From Galliscardovia ingluviei (GTDB taxonomy: Bacteria; Actinomycetota; Actinomycetes; Actinomycetales; Bifidobacteriaceae), in NCBI RefSeq assembly GCF_014635685.1, contig NZ_BMDH01000004.1, positions 46,567-110,566 of the forward strand: a stretch of DNA of 64,000 nt, written 5' to 3'. A program made the position numbers and the translations under genes. A model generated the notes under the pieces. That model worked only from the letters and a program-made list of their open reading frames with translations. It was not told the DNA's origin and made no database searches. Positions 1 through 10,362 of this stretch are shown piece by piece. Every line of letters begins with the position of its first letter. Positions within the stretch are counted from its first letter, which is position 1.

Positions 1-385
1 AAGCCATAGCATTTACGGTGAAATCTCGACGCGATAAGTCGCCTTCTAAACTATCGCCATAATTGACCTCTGGTTTGCGCGAATTGGGGTCGTAGGTATC
101 ACTTCGATATGTGGTAATTTCTACGCTAACTTCGGTACCATCTGGTCGGCGTTTAATGGCGCCAAGAGTACCGAATTTACGACCCATATCCCAAAAACCA
201 TCTCCCCATGCCTTAAGGATTGGTTCAAATTCTTCTGGACGTGCCGACGTGCAAAAATCTAAATCATGAGACGGCCTATGAAGCAGTAAATCGCGAACCG
301 GTCCGCCGACTAAAGCAAGTTCAAAACCTGCTTGACGGAATAATTCGCCTAGTTGAAGAGCCTCAGGCCATACTGTAAACGCCAC
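1..385 (-). CDS. cca: CCA-adding tRNA nucleotidyltransferase, N-terminal 128 residues (gene runs off the window)
   Basis: Reading the minus strand from a GTG at 385 gives an open frame to the window edge. It carries the class II nucleotidyltransferase head-domain signature: GGPVRD at residues 27-32 followed by the metal-binding DLD at 41-43, then a conserved RRDFTVNAMA stretch near the window edge. The family adds or repairs the 3' CCA of tRNAs using CTP and ATP. A strong ribosome binding site (GAAAGGAG, 6 bases before the GTG) fixes the start; the nearby upstream ATG is out of frame. The gene is divergent from the Nudix gene, with only about 58 bases between them, so the promoters must overlap. 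The C-terminal part, including the tRNA-binding domains and a possible HD domain, is outside the window. Confidence 0.93.
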   Translation of the reverse strand, partial: MAFTVWPEALQLGELFRQAGFELALVGGPVRDLLLHRPSHDLDFCTSARPEEFEPILKAWGDGFWDMGRKFGTLGAIKRRPDGTEVSVEITTYRSDTYDPNSRKPEVNYGDSLEGDLSRRDFTVNAMA

Positions 386-443
386 GCCGGTCTCCTTTCA
401 TTTTCAATGTAATAGCGTATCGTCACCCCACCTGCACATAGCT

Positions 444-1292
444 ATGCGTACAGTAATAAGTATGACTTCACCGGCAGATGTAGCACGTATGCTCAAACGA
501 GCAGCCAATTCTCCGGTAAACTATGCCCAAAATAGGGTAACTCATGGGGTATCGCAAGAAGAAATCGAAGCGTCGTATGCAGCATATCAAGCTTCATCCG
601 AGCTAACAGAACAGCCGCTATACCGATCAGAAACTCCAGAATATGGACAACATATCACATTGTGGCTACCTGAGGGTGAAAGTATTTTTGAAGAAGAAGC
701 TATTGATGAACGGGAGCTTGCTGATAGCCCAAATACTACTACTTCAGGTACTGCCAGCCGGCACAAACCATTAACTGGCACACCAACACCAGCAATTATG
801 GCGCGTAAACAAAACCAACCAACGACTTTTGCATCCTTAGACGCGCGGGATTTGCCAGTGGTCCGTGAATATTCGGCAGGCGGGTTAATTTTTGACGCAC
901 GTGGGCGTGTCGCTATTATTGCTCGACACTCACGCTCTGGGCATATTGAATGGTGCTTGCCAAAAGGTCATATCGAACGCGGAGAAACCCCTGAACAAAC
1001 CGCAGTACGCGAAGTACATGAAGAAACTGGAATCTTGGGTGAAGTAATCGCCTCAATTGCCACTATTGACTACTGGTTTACTGGTTCATCACAGCGTGTT
1101 CATAAATTAGTACACCATTACGCATTGCGCATGATTGGTGGAGAACTAACCGTAGAAGGCGATCCAGATCACGAGGCAGAAGATGCTGCTTGGGTGAATT
1201 TTGATGACTTGACTAGTGTATTGAGTTATCCTAATGAGCGACGAATAGCATGGTTATACGCGCGTAAATACAGGAAGCAGTCACACGAGTGA
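444..1292 (+). CDS. Nudix hydrolase with unrecognised N-terminal extension
   Basis: The C-terminal half (about residues 140-275) is a Nudix domain. The Nudix box is complete at about 175-197 (GHIERGETPEQTAVREVHEE, then TGI), giving the GX5EX7REUXEEXGU pattern that binds the metal and nucleoside diphosphate derivative. The first ~110 residues are acidic and low in recognisable features. The substrate cannot be read from sequence; in related actinobacteria this gene lies beside cca, DUF6049 and murJ and is annotated as a MutT-like or Ap4A-type hydrolase. The start is uncertain: ATG at 444 and an in-frame ATG at 462 both lack a good ribosome binding site, so a leaderless message is possible. The gene ends 11 bases before the next, suggesting one transcript through murJ. 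Confidence 0.9.
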   Translation: MRTVISMTSPADVARMLKRAANSPVNYAQNRVTHGVSQEEIEASYAAYQASSELTEQPLYRSETPEYGQHITLWLPEGESIFEEEAIDERELADSPNTTTSGTASRHKPLTGTPTPAIMARKQNQPTTFASLDARDLPVVREYSAGGLIFDARGRVAIIARHSRSGHIEWCLPKGHIERGETPEQTAVREVHEETGILGEVIASIATIDYWFTGSSQRVHKLVHHYALRMIGGELTVEGDPDHEAEDAAWVNFDDLTSVLSYPNERRIAWLYARKYRKQSHE

Positions 1293-1303
1293 ATTGAGTT
1301 GGA

Positions 1304-3880
1304 TTGAGTAAAGACACTATATTTGGCGCAATTCTTGGCACAATTATGTGTTTAGTAGTCACGTGCACGCTGGTGTTACTTGGCTTTACTAAACCTGCAT
1401 ATGCCGCAGCCGAAGCAGCTGCAACACTAACACTGGGCGATAATACCAGCGCAGTCATCAGTGACTCCAGCGGCTACCAAGCGCATATCACCATTACTAA
1501 TACCGGAAAAAGCACATTGGACCCCGGTCAGTTGCGCGTACTTACTAATCCTCAATTTATCTTTGATTCAAGCACTGTTATGCAAGAATGGGCACAAGGC
1601 CAGCAAACAGTAAGAGGACTACAACGCCTTGATACCATGCTCGGATCAGCCGATGTACCAACACTTGAACCAGGCGCGCACACTACTGTTGATATCACTA
1701 CCCCAGCGCAAGATTCAGCACTCCAGCTCTTTAACTCATGGGGCGCAAAACCAATACTTATTCAGTATGTTGGCACCAATGCAGGCACCGTTTCTCTCCA
1801 TACTTTTGTTACCAGAACCACAGACGGACTTGCTGTAGTACACACGCCAGCTATGAATATTGTGCCTGTACTACCCATTACTGCCCAAACGTGGAGCATC
1901 AATAAACAAACCGCTCAAGAACTTTCCTCAGCAGACTCAATGCAGTCCCTTACACAAAGCAGTAATAACGCTAATACTAAGGACACCGCCGCTAATACTA
2001 AGGGCAATGCTAGCACCAGTAATTCCAGTAATACTAGCGCCCAGAAAACGGATGAACCCTTAGAAAATAGCCAAACTGAGCAACACTCGTCTCAAATAGA
2101 TGCCACTGCCAAGCGCGCAGCTGCACAAGTACTTGCAGTATCCAAGCAAGAGAACACCAACCACGCTAAACTCGTAGCTGTTGCTAAACGTCATGCTGGG
2201 TTGCAGAACATCATCGATCCCGATAGTGCCTACCAATTTACCCAGCCAATGCAGTATCATGCCATCACGCAGCCAGCAAATGCTGATATAGCGTTATATG
2301 CACAAAGCACTGCTCAGACAACGGCGCCAGAGGAAGCAATACCTACAGCACAATGGCAAGCCACTGGAATTACCGCTACAACACTCTCGGCGAGCGCAGC
2401 ACAACAAACACTGCAATATGCAACTGATAGTAAAACCTCAGCATCAATTCCAGCAATTGCCTGGCAACGCCAAACACCATGGAGCCAAGATGCACTTGCC
2501 TTTGCTAAAACAGCTGGATACCAAGCAGTAATAGCTACCAACGGTTACGAAGATGAAACAACCACCGCCGTAGCCAATACAAAAACCACAGTGCATACGG
2601 ATGCGGGCGATATTACTTTGCTGACACCGCAACGAGAGTTAAGCCTATTGGCGCATAATCAGCAAACGGACAGTCAAGCTGTGGCTGAATCAACGGATGC
2701 TGGAAAAATAAACCGCTTTATTGCACAAAGTGCGCTGTATCAAATGCAACAACCCTATGTTTCGCGCACGCTGCTGATAACATTTGATAGCAATACGCCA
2801 TCAACTTTGGTTGATAAGCTGATGACTACGATAGAGCAATCGTCATGGTTACATATCAGTTCCATCAACGATTTGTTGCAAGCTCCAGACGGTATGGATA
2901 GCAAAGAAGCAACTGCAATCTCGCAAAATACCCAGGCACTCTGGCAGTATAGCCATGTTTCGGCGCAAGAATTGACAAAACAGCGTACTGAGCAACTGAC
3001 ACAACTTGCTCAATCTTTCGGCGATATTGGGCGATTTAGCAACGATATCCTAGACCCAGATGCCAACGTTGAATCAACAAAAGCAGGTCAGCAATCCAAT
3101 AGCACCCAGTCTGGGGATACTGCAAGCGATACTGACCAATCGAATACGGACCAATCCAGCACTGATCAATCAAGTACAGCATCAGATGACGCATCAGAGC
3201 AATCGTCATCAGGTTCTGAAGGTGCTCAAGGTTCTCAGCAGCATAAGTTGAAAAGCAGTACTAGCGCTGCGGACACTTGGACAAGCACACTGCTTGCTGC
3301 ACAACATATGATTGCATTACGAGCGCTCGGAGTTGAAGCAGCAAATGCTACCCCTCTCATTCAAGGTGCGCAAACCATTGGCAACAGTCTCTTTGACGGA
3401 GTATCTATTGCCAAGCCTGAGGCACTTAATATTGTGAGTCAAAGCGGAAAGATGCCAATTACGCTTGCTAATAATCATCCATTCCCAGTCAGCGTGCATC
3501 TTGTAGCTCAAGCCGACAGCAATCGTATAAGTATTCATGCAGATACGACTCATAGCAATGCAGACGCAAGTAGCTCCGCCACAAACCAATACAGTACAGA
3601 GGCTACGCAATCCGCAGTAACCGACACGATTACTATTCCTGCGCATGGTGAAGAGCAAATCACCATAAATATCAACATTCTTCAATCAGGTCGCAGTACA
3701 GTCAAGCTCTCACTGCAAGATCGTTCCGGGCAAACATTTGGCACAGCAACGCAAACAACTGTTACTAGCTTTTTCCAAATCAGCGACTGGAGTGGGTATG
3801 TTATTCTCGGTTTTGCTGTGTTGCTTGGGCTTCTAGGTCTTTGGCGACAATTCCACAGAATCAAGGATCCTGACGAATGA
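1304..3880 (+). CDS. DUF6049 family secreted, membrane-anchored protein
   Basis: An 858-residue protein with an N-terminal signal peptide (hydrophobic residues ~8-28, cleavage probably after AYA), a long extracytoplasmic region, and one C-terminal transmembrane segment (about 828-848) followed by a short basic tail. Two Ser/Thr/Gln/Asn-rich linkers (about residues 205-265 and 590-655) divide the ectodomain. Length, topology and position immediately before murJ match DUF6049, an actinobacterial family of unknown function presumed to act in envelope assembly. The start is a TTG at 1304; it is preferred because it gives a complete signal peptide. The stop overlaps the murJ start (ATGA), indicating translational coupling. 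No catalytic motif was recognised. Confidence 0.82.
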   Translation: MSKDTIFGAILGTIMCLVVTCTLVLLGFTKPAYAAAEAAATLTLGDNTSAVISDSSGYQAHITITNTGKSTLDPGQLRVLTNPQFIFDSSTVMQEWAQGQQTVRGLQRLDTMLGSADVPTLEPGAHTTVDITTPAQDSALQLFNSWGAKPILIQYVGTNAGTVSLHTFVTRTTDGLAVVHTPAMNIVPVLPITAQTWSINKQTAQELSSADSMQSLTQSSNNANTKDTAANTKGNASTSNSSNTSAQKTDEPLENSQTEQHSSQIDATAKRAAAQVLAVSKQENTNHAKLVAVAKRHAGLQNIIDPDSAYQFTQPMQYHAITQPANADIALYAQSTAQTTAPEEAIPTAQWQATGITATTLSASAAQQTLQYATDSKTSASIPAIAWQRQTPWSQDALAFAKTAGYQAVIATNGYEDETTTAVANTKTTVHTDAGDITLLTPQRELSLLAHNQQTDSQAVAESTDAGKINRFIAQSALYQMQQPYVSRTLLITFDSNTPSTLVDKLMTTIEQSSWLHISSINDLLQAPDGMDSKEATAISQNTQALWQYSHVSAQELTKQRTEQLTQLAQSFGDIGRFSNDILDPDANVESTKAGQQSNSTQSGDTASDTDQSNTDQSSTDQSSTASDDASEQSSSGSEGAQGSQQHKLKSSTSAADTWTSTLLAAQHMIALRALGVEAANATPLIQGAQTIGNSLFDGVSIAKPEALNIVSQSGKMPITLANNHPFPVSVHLVAQADSNRISIHADTTHSNADASSSATNQYSTEATQSAVTDTITIPAHGEEQITININILQSGRSTVKLSLQDRSGQTFGTATQTTVTSFFQISDWSGYVILGFAVLLGLLGLWRQFHRIKDPDE

Positions 3881-5643
3881 GCACTATATCAACTCATGAA
3901 TCTGCTGACAAATTAGTCGACATGCCAACTCAAGTGTCATCATCTGCGAGGCTTGAAGAATCTCCTGAAACACCTACAATGCATCCACAGCACGCCAACA
4001 CCTCCGTAAGAAAAAATTCCTTAATTATGGCAGTAGGTACTGCTGCTTCCCGCGTTACTGGGCAGATTCGCTCTATTCTACTCGCTGCTGCCATAGGCAC
4101 AACCGGCATTGCTGCTAATGCATACCAAACTGGTTCAACTATTCCTCAAGTTATTTTTACCCTTATTTCAGGCGGTATCTTTAACGCGGTATTAGTTCCA
4201 CAAATTGTACGCACGTTACAACATCACGACGCTAAAGATCGACTGAATAAGTTAATCACGCTTGCTATGGCACTGCTTATTGGCATTACTGCAACAATGA
4301 TGTTTCTTACGCCACTAATTACACGACTATATGTGAATCCCAATTGGGATTCACAGCAGCGAGCGCTAGTTAACGCATTCACACTATGGTGTATGCCACA
4401 AATTTTCTTTTACGGGGTATATTTAGTGCTTGGGCAGATTTTGGCTGCCACAGGGCGGTTTGGCATGTACGCATGGAGTTCTGTATTTGCCAATGTGATA
4501 AGTTGTGCTGGTTTTACAGTTTTTATCGTGCTTTTCGGCAATGCAAGCCGTCGCCCACTTGATTTTTGGAATGCGCAGACTCTAGCTCTTACAGCTGGCT
4601 CATGGACACTTGGTGTTGCAGTACAAGCACTTGTCTTATTTATTCCTCTCATGAAAATCGGCTTGCACTATCGTATACGTTGGGGATTGCGTGGGCTTGG
4701 TTTGCGATCTATGGGACGTGTGGCTGCTTGGTCTTTGGCTATTACTGCTATTGATCTAGTTATTGGCATGATTACCTCGCAAATTAATACTGGCGCCCCT
4801 CATGCTGCTGGCGATTTATACAATGTTGCTGGAAATGGTTCATATCAATATGCCTATTCGCTATTTATTCTTCCATACTCTTTAATTGCAGTATCTATTA
4901 CCACTGCGGCTTTTCCTAAACTTGCGCAATCAATTAGCAAGCATCGCATTGATCAGGCACAGCATGATCTCTTTTCTTCCCTACGCCTTGTAGTGCTATG
5001 CATGGTGTTTTTCTCGGCCGCTTTGATTGTTATGCCCTTGCCTATTATTCGTGCACTACTGCCCTCAGTAAATCTGCATGATGCTGCACTTATTTCCGGT
5101 CCTCTTATCGGTCTGTCTGTCGCACTATTACCGGCAAGTGTGTTCTTGCTTGCGCAGCGAACGTTTTATGCTTTTGAAGATGGTCGCAGTACTTTCCTTG
5201 TAGCCCTTGTGCAGGTAAGTGTGCAATGCGTACTTATGTTGCTCTCCGTTGTAATAATGCCGCCGCAATGGTGGGCGAGCGCTGTTGGTTGGTCTATTGC
5301 ACTGAGTAATGCCGCCGCAATGCCATATCTTTTTATTCGACTGCGCAGGCGTATGCCTCATATGCATCATGATGCACTCACTCTAGCTCGTACCCTGCTA
5401 TACAGTCTGTTAGCAGGTTGTATTGCAGCTGGTGTTTGTTGGATAGTATTGCATGAACTTATGGCGATTTGGCATATCTCTGCGAGTGCAGCAGGCGTCA
5501 TGTCTTGGGTGCAAGCTGTTGTGATATGCATTATTGGTAGTGTAGTGATGATAGTGCTTTATGGCGGTATTCTGCATCTATGTAAGGTTCCAGAAGTGCG
5601 TACTCTTTTGACTATGGTGAAGCAAAAACTCTTGCGACGATAG
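3877..5643 (+). CDS. murJ: Lipid II flippase MurJ (MviN)
   Basis: A 588-residue polytopic protein of the MOP superfamily. After a ~45-residue hydrophilic N-terminus, the conserved opening (SLIMAVGTAASRVTGQIRS) leads into about 14 hydrophobic segments. MurJ flips the lipid-linked peptidoglycan precursor across the cytoplasmic membrane. In mycobacteria MviN is fused to a cytoplasmic pseudokinase and an extracellular domain; here MurJ stops after its membrane domain, and the pseudokinase plus ectodomain is the next separate gene. The start overlaps the DUF6049 stop by four bases, so the two are probably translated together. Confidence 0.93.
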   Translation: MSTISTHESADKLVDMPTQVSSSARLEESPETPTMHPQHANTSVRKNSLIMAVGTAASRVTGQIRSILLAAAIGTTGIAANAYQTGSTIPQVIFTLISGGIFNAVLVPQIVRTLQHHDAKDRLNKLITLAMALLIGITATMMFLTPLITRLYVNPNWDSQQRALVNAFTLWCMPQIFFYGVYLVLGQILAATGRFGMYAWSSVFANVISCAGFTVFIVLFGNASRRPLDFWNAQTLALTAGSWTLGVAVQALVLFIPLMKIGLHYRIRWGLRGLGLRSMGRVAAWSLAITAIDLVIGMITSQINTGAPHAAGDLYNVAGNGSYQYAYSLFILPYSLIAVSITTAAFPKLAQSISKHRIDQAQHDLFSSLRLVVLCMVFFSAALIVMPLPIIRALLPSVNLHDAALISGPLIGLSVALLPASVFLLAQRTFYAFEDGRSTFLVALVQVSVQCVLMLLSVVIMPPQWWASAVGWSIALSNAAAMPYLFIRLRRRMPHMHHDALTLARTLLYSLLAGCIAAGVCWIVLHELMAIWHISASAAGVMSWVQAVVICIIGSVVMIVLYGGILHLCKVPEVRTLLTMVKQKLLRR

Positions 5644-5833
5644 TAATTGTACATATCAGTTTTGTACTATTTGTGATAGTTGCTCAATTTCTTGCTCTAC
5701 GAGACTTTTATAAGGCGTGGTTGTGATGTGCCATCATTAGAATAGGTACAGCTTCACTCAGTAGCGGAGTTGTGTTCAACGCTATTGCAGTCTGCGGTAA
5801 TAATACTTTGTGCGAGTTGTGAAAGATAGTGGC

Positions 5834-8362
5834 ATGATTGAACTGCAAACCGGGGATGTCTTAATTGGACGCTATGCGTTACAAAAATTGTTGCGTCAAG
5901 CACATGGTATTGCTGTATGGAGAGCAACTGATCGTGTGCTCGCACATGATTGCCAACTTGTTATTATCACTCATGCCGGGCTAGCAAGCCAAGCAAGTGA
6001 AATTGCCGGTTCTTTGGCGTTAAGTCATAACCAATATTTCACACCTATTGAGCAGATTCGCAATGCAGATGGCAGCGCTTTATTGGTTATGGGTTTAGAT
6101 CGTGGCACTTCTGTATTGCGCTTTATTTTGGGTGCAGAAGCCAGACAAACACAACCTTTTAGCATTGAAGCCACCCGCTCTATTATGGGAGAGACCATTA
6201 AAGCAGTTGTATCTGCTCGAGCAGAAGGCTTTAACTACCCGACGATCTCTCCTGCTGTGATACGTGTAGATGCTTCGGGGGTCACTCTTGCCGATGCTCC
6301 TCTAGCCTACGCATTTACTCCCCTTGTGCAAGTTAATGCAGACTCAAAACAACGTATGGCACAGGACAATAGCGAGCTCAATGATTTAGATACAGAATCG
6401 GCGCTGATCCGACAGCTTGCTGCAACATTGTGCATGATGCTTACCGGCGATCAATTCCAATCGTGGCAATCTTATAATCCACAAATGCTGCGTGAAATTG
6501 ATTTTGATCATCAACTCTTTGCTCAGCACCGCAAGCATATTCCAGAAGAGTTTGCTATTTTGTGTGAGCGAGGGCTTGGGCTTCATGCTCCAGGAGATCC
6601 AGTTCCTGTGCCACTGAGCACACTTGATGAGTTTAGCGCATTATTGGGCGATTACCAACCAATTCAGGCACTTTCTGATAATGATATCCAATTCCCTACT
6701 CGTGGATCTTTGCAGTCAATCGAGTTGATTGATTTCTTAGATGAGTATACTGATTCCAACACGACTCTTGAACCATTACCATCAGTCTTTGCTCCTGAGC
6801 GTATAAATGCACGGCAGCCTCAGGTAAAAGAGCCAGAGTGGACGCGTGCTCAGTTATTTAGTGGACACCATGAAGTAGAAGAAGCAACTTTCGAGGATTT
6901 TGAGCAGGATCACCATAATGATTGGTCCCATGCTCCACAAGCTCGTCGTCAGTTTATCGATAAACCTAATACTAATAACAGTTTCCCAATTATTGATGAA
7001 TCTTTAGTTAACAATTCAGTTAATGGTGCTATTCTAGTAGGTGCTGGTAGCGCTAGTAGCAAGACAGTTAATTTAGCTCAGGCAGCTCAAGAAGCACTAC
7101 ATACTACGCAACCTACATTAAGCCTTGACGCTTCCGCTATCCGTCATCCTCATACAGACAGCGACGCCCAATCAGATACCACTGTCTCACAGACCATTGA
7201 GACTGGTATTCCTACCTCAGCTAACTCATCTTCCGATAGTGGTAACACCGCACAAGCTCAAGCGATTAGTGATTTATCGCGACTTGCAAAGGGCGGTACA
7301 CAGGCTTTAGGAGATCCTACTGTTAGCGCCGATACTGATACTGATATATCTCAAAGTAGCCAAGAGACACAACAGCAATTGTTCTTAGATGCACAAGCAC
7401 TGGAAGAGGATGAAGAAGCTCCAACACAAAATATTCTCCCTCTTCCAGATGGACCGATTACAGTTGCACAATATGCTGAACAAGTGCGAAAAGCAGAGCA
7501 AGCAAAACGTGCTGCACAAGCTCAAGAAGCACGCCTAGATCAAGAAGCTCAAACAGCACAGGAAAAGCAAAACGAACGAGCTTCAAAAAAGACCTTCATG
7601 ACATCTCGTGTCACCATTGCAGTATGTTTTATTGCAGTGTTGGTGGCACTGGGTGTCTGGGCTGCTTCCGCACTTGGTGTTTTTGAAACGCCATCATCGC
7701 AAGTCAAGAGTTCACAAGGTTCTGCATGGCCTTCAATCAACGCTAATAATGTGCCTTTCCCAAATGAATCAGCACAACATAATGATGACAATGCTAGTGG
7801 CGATGATAAGGAAGCGCAACATAGCGAATCAGCTCAGAAGACTCAGCAATCTGAACAAACTACAGATAAGACACAACATAAGCAGCAACAAGCTAATAAA
7901 GATAATAGCGACAAAACTAATGACAAGGCTGATGACAAGAAGACGAAGGAAAAAACTAAAGTTTCCAACGCTGATAAAAAAGCCAGTGCTGTTCCAGCAC
8001 CAAAACCAGAAAACACAACTGCGTATTCTACCGTTCGTCAGACATTCTTAAACCGTCCAGGCGATCTCAAAGGTCGCGGTTGGTATATCCGCCTTGATAA
8101 CCCTCACGAGGTATCACGCGTTGTTATTTCCTTGCGTCAATCTGGTGGAAAAGCATACATTTATGCAGGTGCTACTGCAGGGAATCCTACTAGTGGAGAG
8201 CAAGTTGGTGAATTTAGTTTTGACCCTTCGGGAACTACACAAGTGCGCCTCACTAAAAAAGTAAACACACAAGATATTGTTATTTGGGTGCCTGTTGATA
8301 GCACTCCAACAAGTGCTTCTGGTGCATCTGGATTGTATTTCAATAGTGTGGAGGTGTACTAA
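5834..8362 (+). CDS. Membrane pseudokinase with extracellular discoidin-like domain (MurJ partner)
   Basis: An 842-residue protein in three parts. Residues ~1-280 align by pattern to a Ser/Thr kinase fold, but the glycine loop is gone, the VAIK lysine is replaced (CQLVIITHA) and neither HRD nor DFG is present, so catalysis is not expected. A ~310-residue acidic, Gln/Ser-rich linker follows. One transmembrane segment (about 597-620) leads to a Lys/Gln/Asp-rich spacer, and the last ~120 residues form a discoidin or galactose-binding-like beta domain. This is the C-terminal architecture of mycobacterial MviN (Rv3910), where the pseudokinase binds the FHA protein FhaA. The ATG at 5834 is chosen because GAAAG precedes it by 9 bases. 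It follows murJ by 190 bases. Confidence 0.82.
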   Translation: MIELQTGDVLIGRYALQKLLRQAHGIAVWRATDRVLAHDCQLVIITHAGLASQASEIAGSLALSHNQYFTPIEQIRNADGSALLVMGLDRGTSVLRFILGAEARQTQPFSIEATRSIMGETIKAVVSARAEGFNYPTISPAVIRVDASGVTLADAPLAYAFTPLVQVNADSKQRMAQDNSELNDLDTESALIRQLAATLCMMLTGDQFQSWQSYNPQMLREIDFDHQLFAQHRKHIPEEFAILCERGLGLHAPGDPVPVPLSTLDEFSALLGDYQPIQALSDNDIQFPTRGSLQSIELIDFLDEYTDSNTTLEPLPSVFAPERINARQPQVKEPEWTRAQLFSGHHEVEEATFEDFEQDHHNDWSHAPQARRQFIDKPNTNNSFPIIDESLVNNSVNGAILVGAGSASSKTVNLAQAAQEALHTTQPTLSLDASAIRHPHTDSDAQSDTTVSQTIETGIPTSANSSSDSGNTAQAQAISDLSRLAKGGTQALGDPTVSADTDTDISQSSQETQQQLFLDAQALEEDEEAPTQNILPLPDGPITVAQYAEQVRKAEQAKRAAQAQEARLDQEAQTAQEKQNERASKKTFMTSRVTIAVCFIAVLVALGVWAASALGVFETPSSQVKSSQGSAWPSINANNVPFPNESAQHNDDNASGDDKEAQHSESAQKTQQSEQTTDKTQHKQQQANKDNSDKTNDKADDKKTKEKTKVSNADKKASAVPAPKPENTTAYSTVRQTFLNRPGDLKGRGWYIRLDNPHEVSRVVISLRQSGGKAYIYAGATAGNPTSGEQVGEFSFDPSGTTQVRLTKKVNTQDIVIWVPVDSTPTSASGASGLYFNSVEVY

Positions 8363-8630
8363 CATATATCGGGTAGCTGCGTATATCTTGCTTATATGCA
8401 TAACTATATGAGCAGAGTAGGCAGCATAGGTTGCTATACATTTATCAATGTAGTGAGCATGACTCTCTTATGCACGAGTACAAGACCTTGAATAAGCTAC
8501 GCGAGCGCATATACAAGTTTTATGTCCTCTCGTACAAGAGGTATACGATTCCATACATGCAGTTATGCTCTGGGGTGACTGCACTGCTGAAATCTATATT
8601 TTCTTCGCGTTTCAGGTTAAACTATGCTGT

Positions 8631-9578
8631 ATGACTCAAGAGACTCGTGAAGTGCAAAAAGCTATTGTTATTGGCTCCGGTCCAGCCGGATATACAGCTG
8701 CGTTGTACCTTGCACGTGCAGGATACAAGCCACTGATGATCGCCGGTGCTTTAACACCGGGCGGACAGTTAGTCAATACTACAGAAGTAGAAAATTTTCC
8801 AGGTTTTCCTGACGGCGTGATGGGTCCAGATTTGATGGACAATATGCGCGATCAAGCAGAAAAATTTGGCACTGTTATTGAATATGATGATGTAACTAGT
8901 GTTGATTTCTCTGGCGATATTAAAACGGTGCATACTGATGCAAGTGGCGACTTTGCCGCTCAGGCAGTTGTTATTACTACTGGTTCGCAATATCGCAAAC
9001 TCGGAGTTCCTGGAGAAATCGAATACTCTGGTCGAGGCGTATCGTATTGTGCTACCTGCGATGGCTTCTTCTTCAAGGGCAAGCCAATTGTAGTTGTTGG
9101 TGGCGGTGATTCGGCGATGGAAGAAGCTGATTTCTTGTCTCGCTTTGGCTCAAGCGTCACACTTATTCATCGCCGCGATTCCTTCCGCGCATCTCAGATC
9201 ATGTTGGATCGTGTAAAGAACAATCCAAAAATCAATATTCTGATGAATACTATTGTTACTGAAGTGCTCGGTGATGATAATTCAGCAACCGCAGTGCGGC
9301 TTGAAAATACACAGACTCATGAGATCACCGAGCTTGAAGCCAACGGTATTTTCATTGCTATTGGTCACGTCCCACAGACTGAGTTCTTAGGTGGTGCTGT
9401 GGATCTTAATCCAGACGGCACTATTGTGGTTGACGGAGCTTCAACACGAACTAGTGTAGAAGGTGTTTTTGCAGCAGGCGATGTTGTTGATAGCGTGTAT
9501 CAGCAAGCTATTTCTGCAGCAGGTATGGGATGCCGTGCAGCACTTGATGCTCAACACTATTTAACTGATAAAGCGTAA
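8631..9578 (+). CDS. trxB: Thioredoxin-disulfide reductase
   Basis: A 315-residue low-molecular-weight thioredoxin reductase, the usual length. The FAD-binding motif GSGPAGYTAA lies near the N-terminus, the redox-active CATC at about residue 143, the NADPH-binding GGGDSA follows it, and the C-terminal FAD motif is GVFAAGDV. It passes electrons from NADPH through FAD to thioredoxin in the cytoplasm. The ATG at 8631 is chosen because family alignment starts here; an in-frame upstream ATG would add 22 atypical residues. In an anaerobic or microaerophilic actinobacterium it is a main thiol-redox enzyme. The adjacent flavodoxin-fold oxidoreductase suggests redox-related neighbours, but 220 bases separate them. 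Confidence 0.95.
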   Translation: MTQETREVQKAIVIGSGPAGYTAALYLARAGYKPLMIAGALTPGGQLVNTTEVENFPGFPDGVMGPDLMDNMRDQAEKFGTVIEYDDVTSVDFSGDIKTVHTDASGDFAAQAVVITTGSQYRKLGVPGEIEYSGRGVSYCATCDGFFFKGKPIVVVGGGDSAMEEADFLSRFGSSVTLIHRRDSFRASQIMLDRVKNNPKINILMNTIVTEVLGDDNSATAVRLENTQTHEITELEANGIFIAIGHVPQTEFLGGAVDLNPDGTIVVDGASTRTSVEGVFAAGDVVDSVYQQAISAAGMGCRAALDAQHYLTDKA

Positions 9579-9798
9579 GCTGGTTCTAACTTTACCATCA
9601 TCAGTAATAGTGGAGTCTCGACTCTTCGTTGATAGGTGTAGCTCTATATATAGTGCTACAAGATCGTTAGTACTATGAAGCGCTGCACTTATCAACTTCG
9701 ATACCGTATGATGGTGATTACAGTTTGAGTTTGTTCATCACACGTGTAGTTGCTATGTTCTACTCTCATAATTAATGTCTACTCTTTTAAGGGATATC

Positions 9799-10326
9799 AT
9801 GTCTGTTGGCGTATTAGTTTTCCATCCTCAGCTCGAACACTCTACTGTTGATCAAGCGTTGAGCCGCGCTATCTGTGATATGCCACAAGTAGAGATTCGT
9901 GATGTATACAAGTTATATCCTAATTTTCAGATTGATGTACAAACAGAACAAGAATTTTTAGCAGCACACGACCATATCGTATTCCAATTTCCAATGTATT
10001 GGTATAGCATGCCTCCTCTGATGCGCGCATGGGAAGATGCAGTATTCACTCATGGCTGGGCATATGGCAGTACAGGGCATGCTTTACAAGGAAAAACGTA
10101 TCGCGCTGTAGTGTCTGTAGGTGCGCGCCAAGAGAAGTATTCTGAAACAGGCGAATATCATGTAACCGCACAGACACTGTTGAAACCATTAGAAACATTA
10201 CAATACAACACGGGTATGATCTGGGAAGAACCTTTTATTGTGTTTGGTGGCTCATCGCTAACGCCTGAGCAACTACTATATAAACAAGAAGCATACCGCG
10301 AGTTGATGCTGCGATATGAAAACTAG
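9799..10326 (+). CDS. Flavodoxin-fold NAD(P)H oxidoreductase (KefF/MdaB-like)
   Basis: A 175-residue protein of the NAD(P)H dehydrogenase (quinone) family. Visible family features are the N-terminal beta strand VGVLVFHP, the FQFPMYWYSMPPLMRAWEDAVFT-type segment (flavin-binding loop, FPMYWYSMP) at about residues 67-85 and GWAYG near 93-97. These enzymes are FMN or FAD flavoproteins reducing quinones or small electrophiles with NAD(P)H in the cytoplasm; some serve as ancillary subunits of potassium efflux systems, but no kef gene is near. The ATG at 9799 has AAGGGA five bases upstream; the earlier ATG at 9775 lacks a site. It is the last gene before the parS-rich spacer. Confidence 0.87.
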   Translation: MSVGVLVFHPQLEHSTVDQALSRAICDMPQVEIRDVYKLYPNFQIDVQTEQEFLAAHDHIVFQFPMYWYSMPPLMRAWEDAVFTHGWAYGSTGHALQGKTYRAVVSVGARQEKYSETGEYHVTAQTLLKPLETLQYNTGMIWEEPFIVFGGSSLTPEQLLYKQEAYRELMLRYEN

Positions 10327-10362
10327 CGAACTGCACTATAGCCGTGCTATACAATTATGCTG

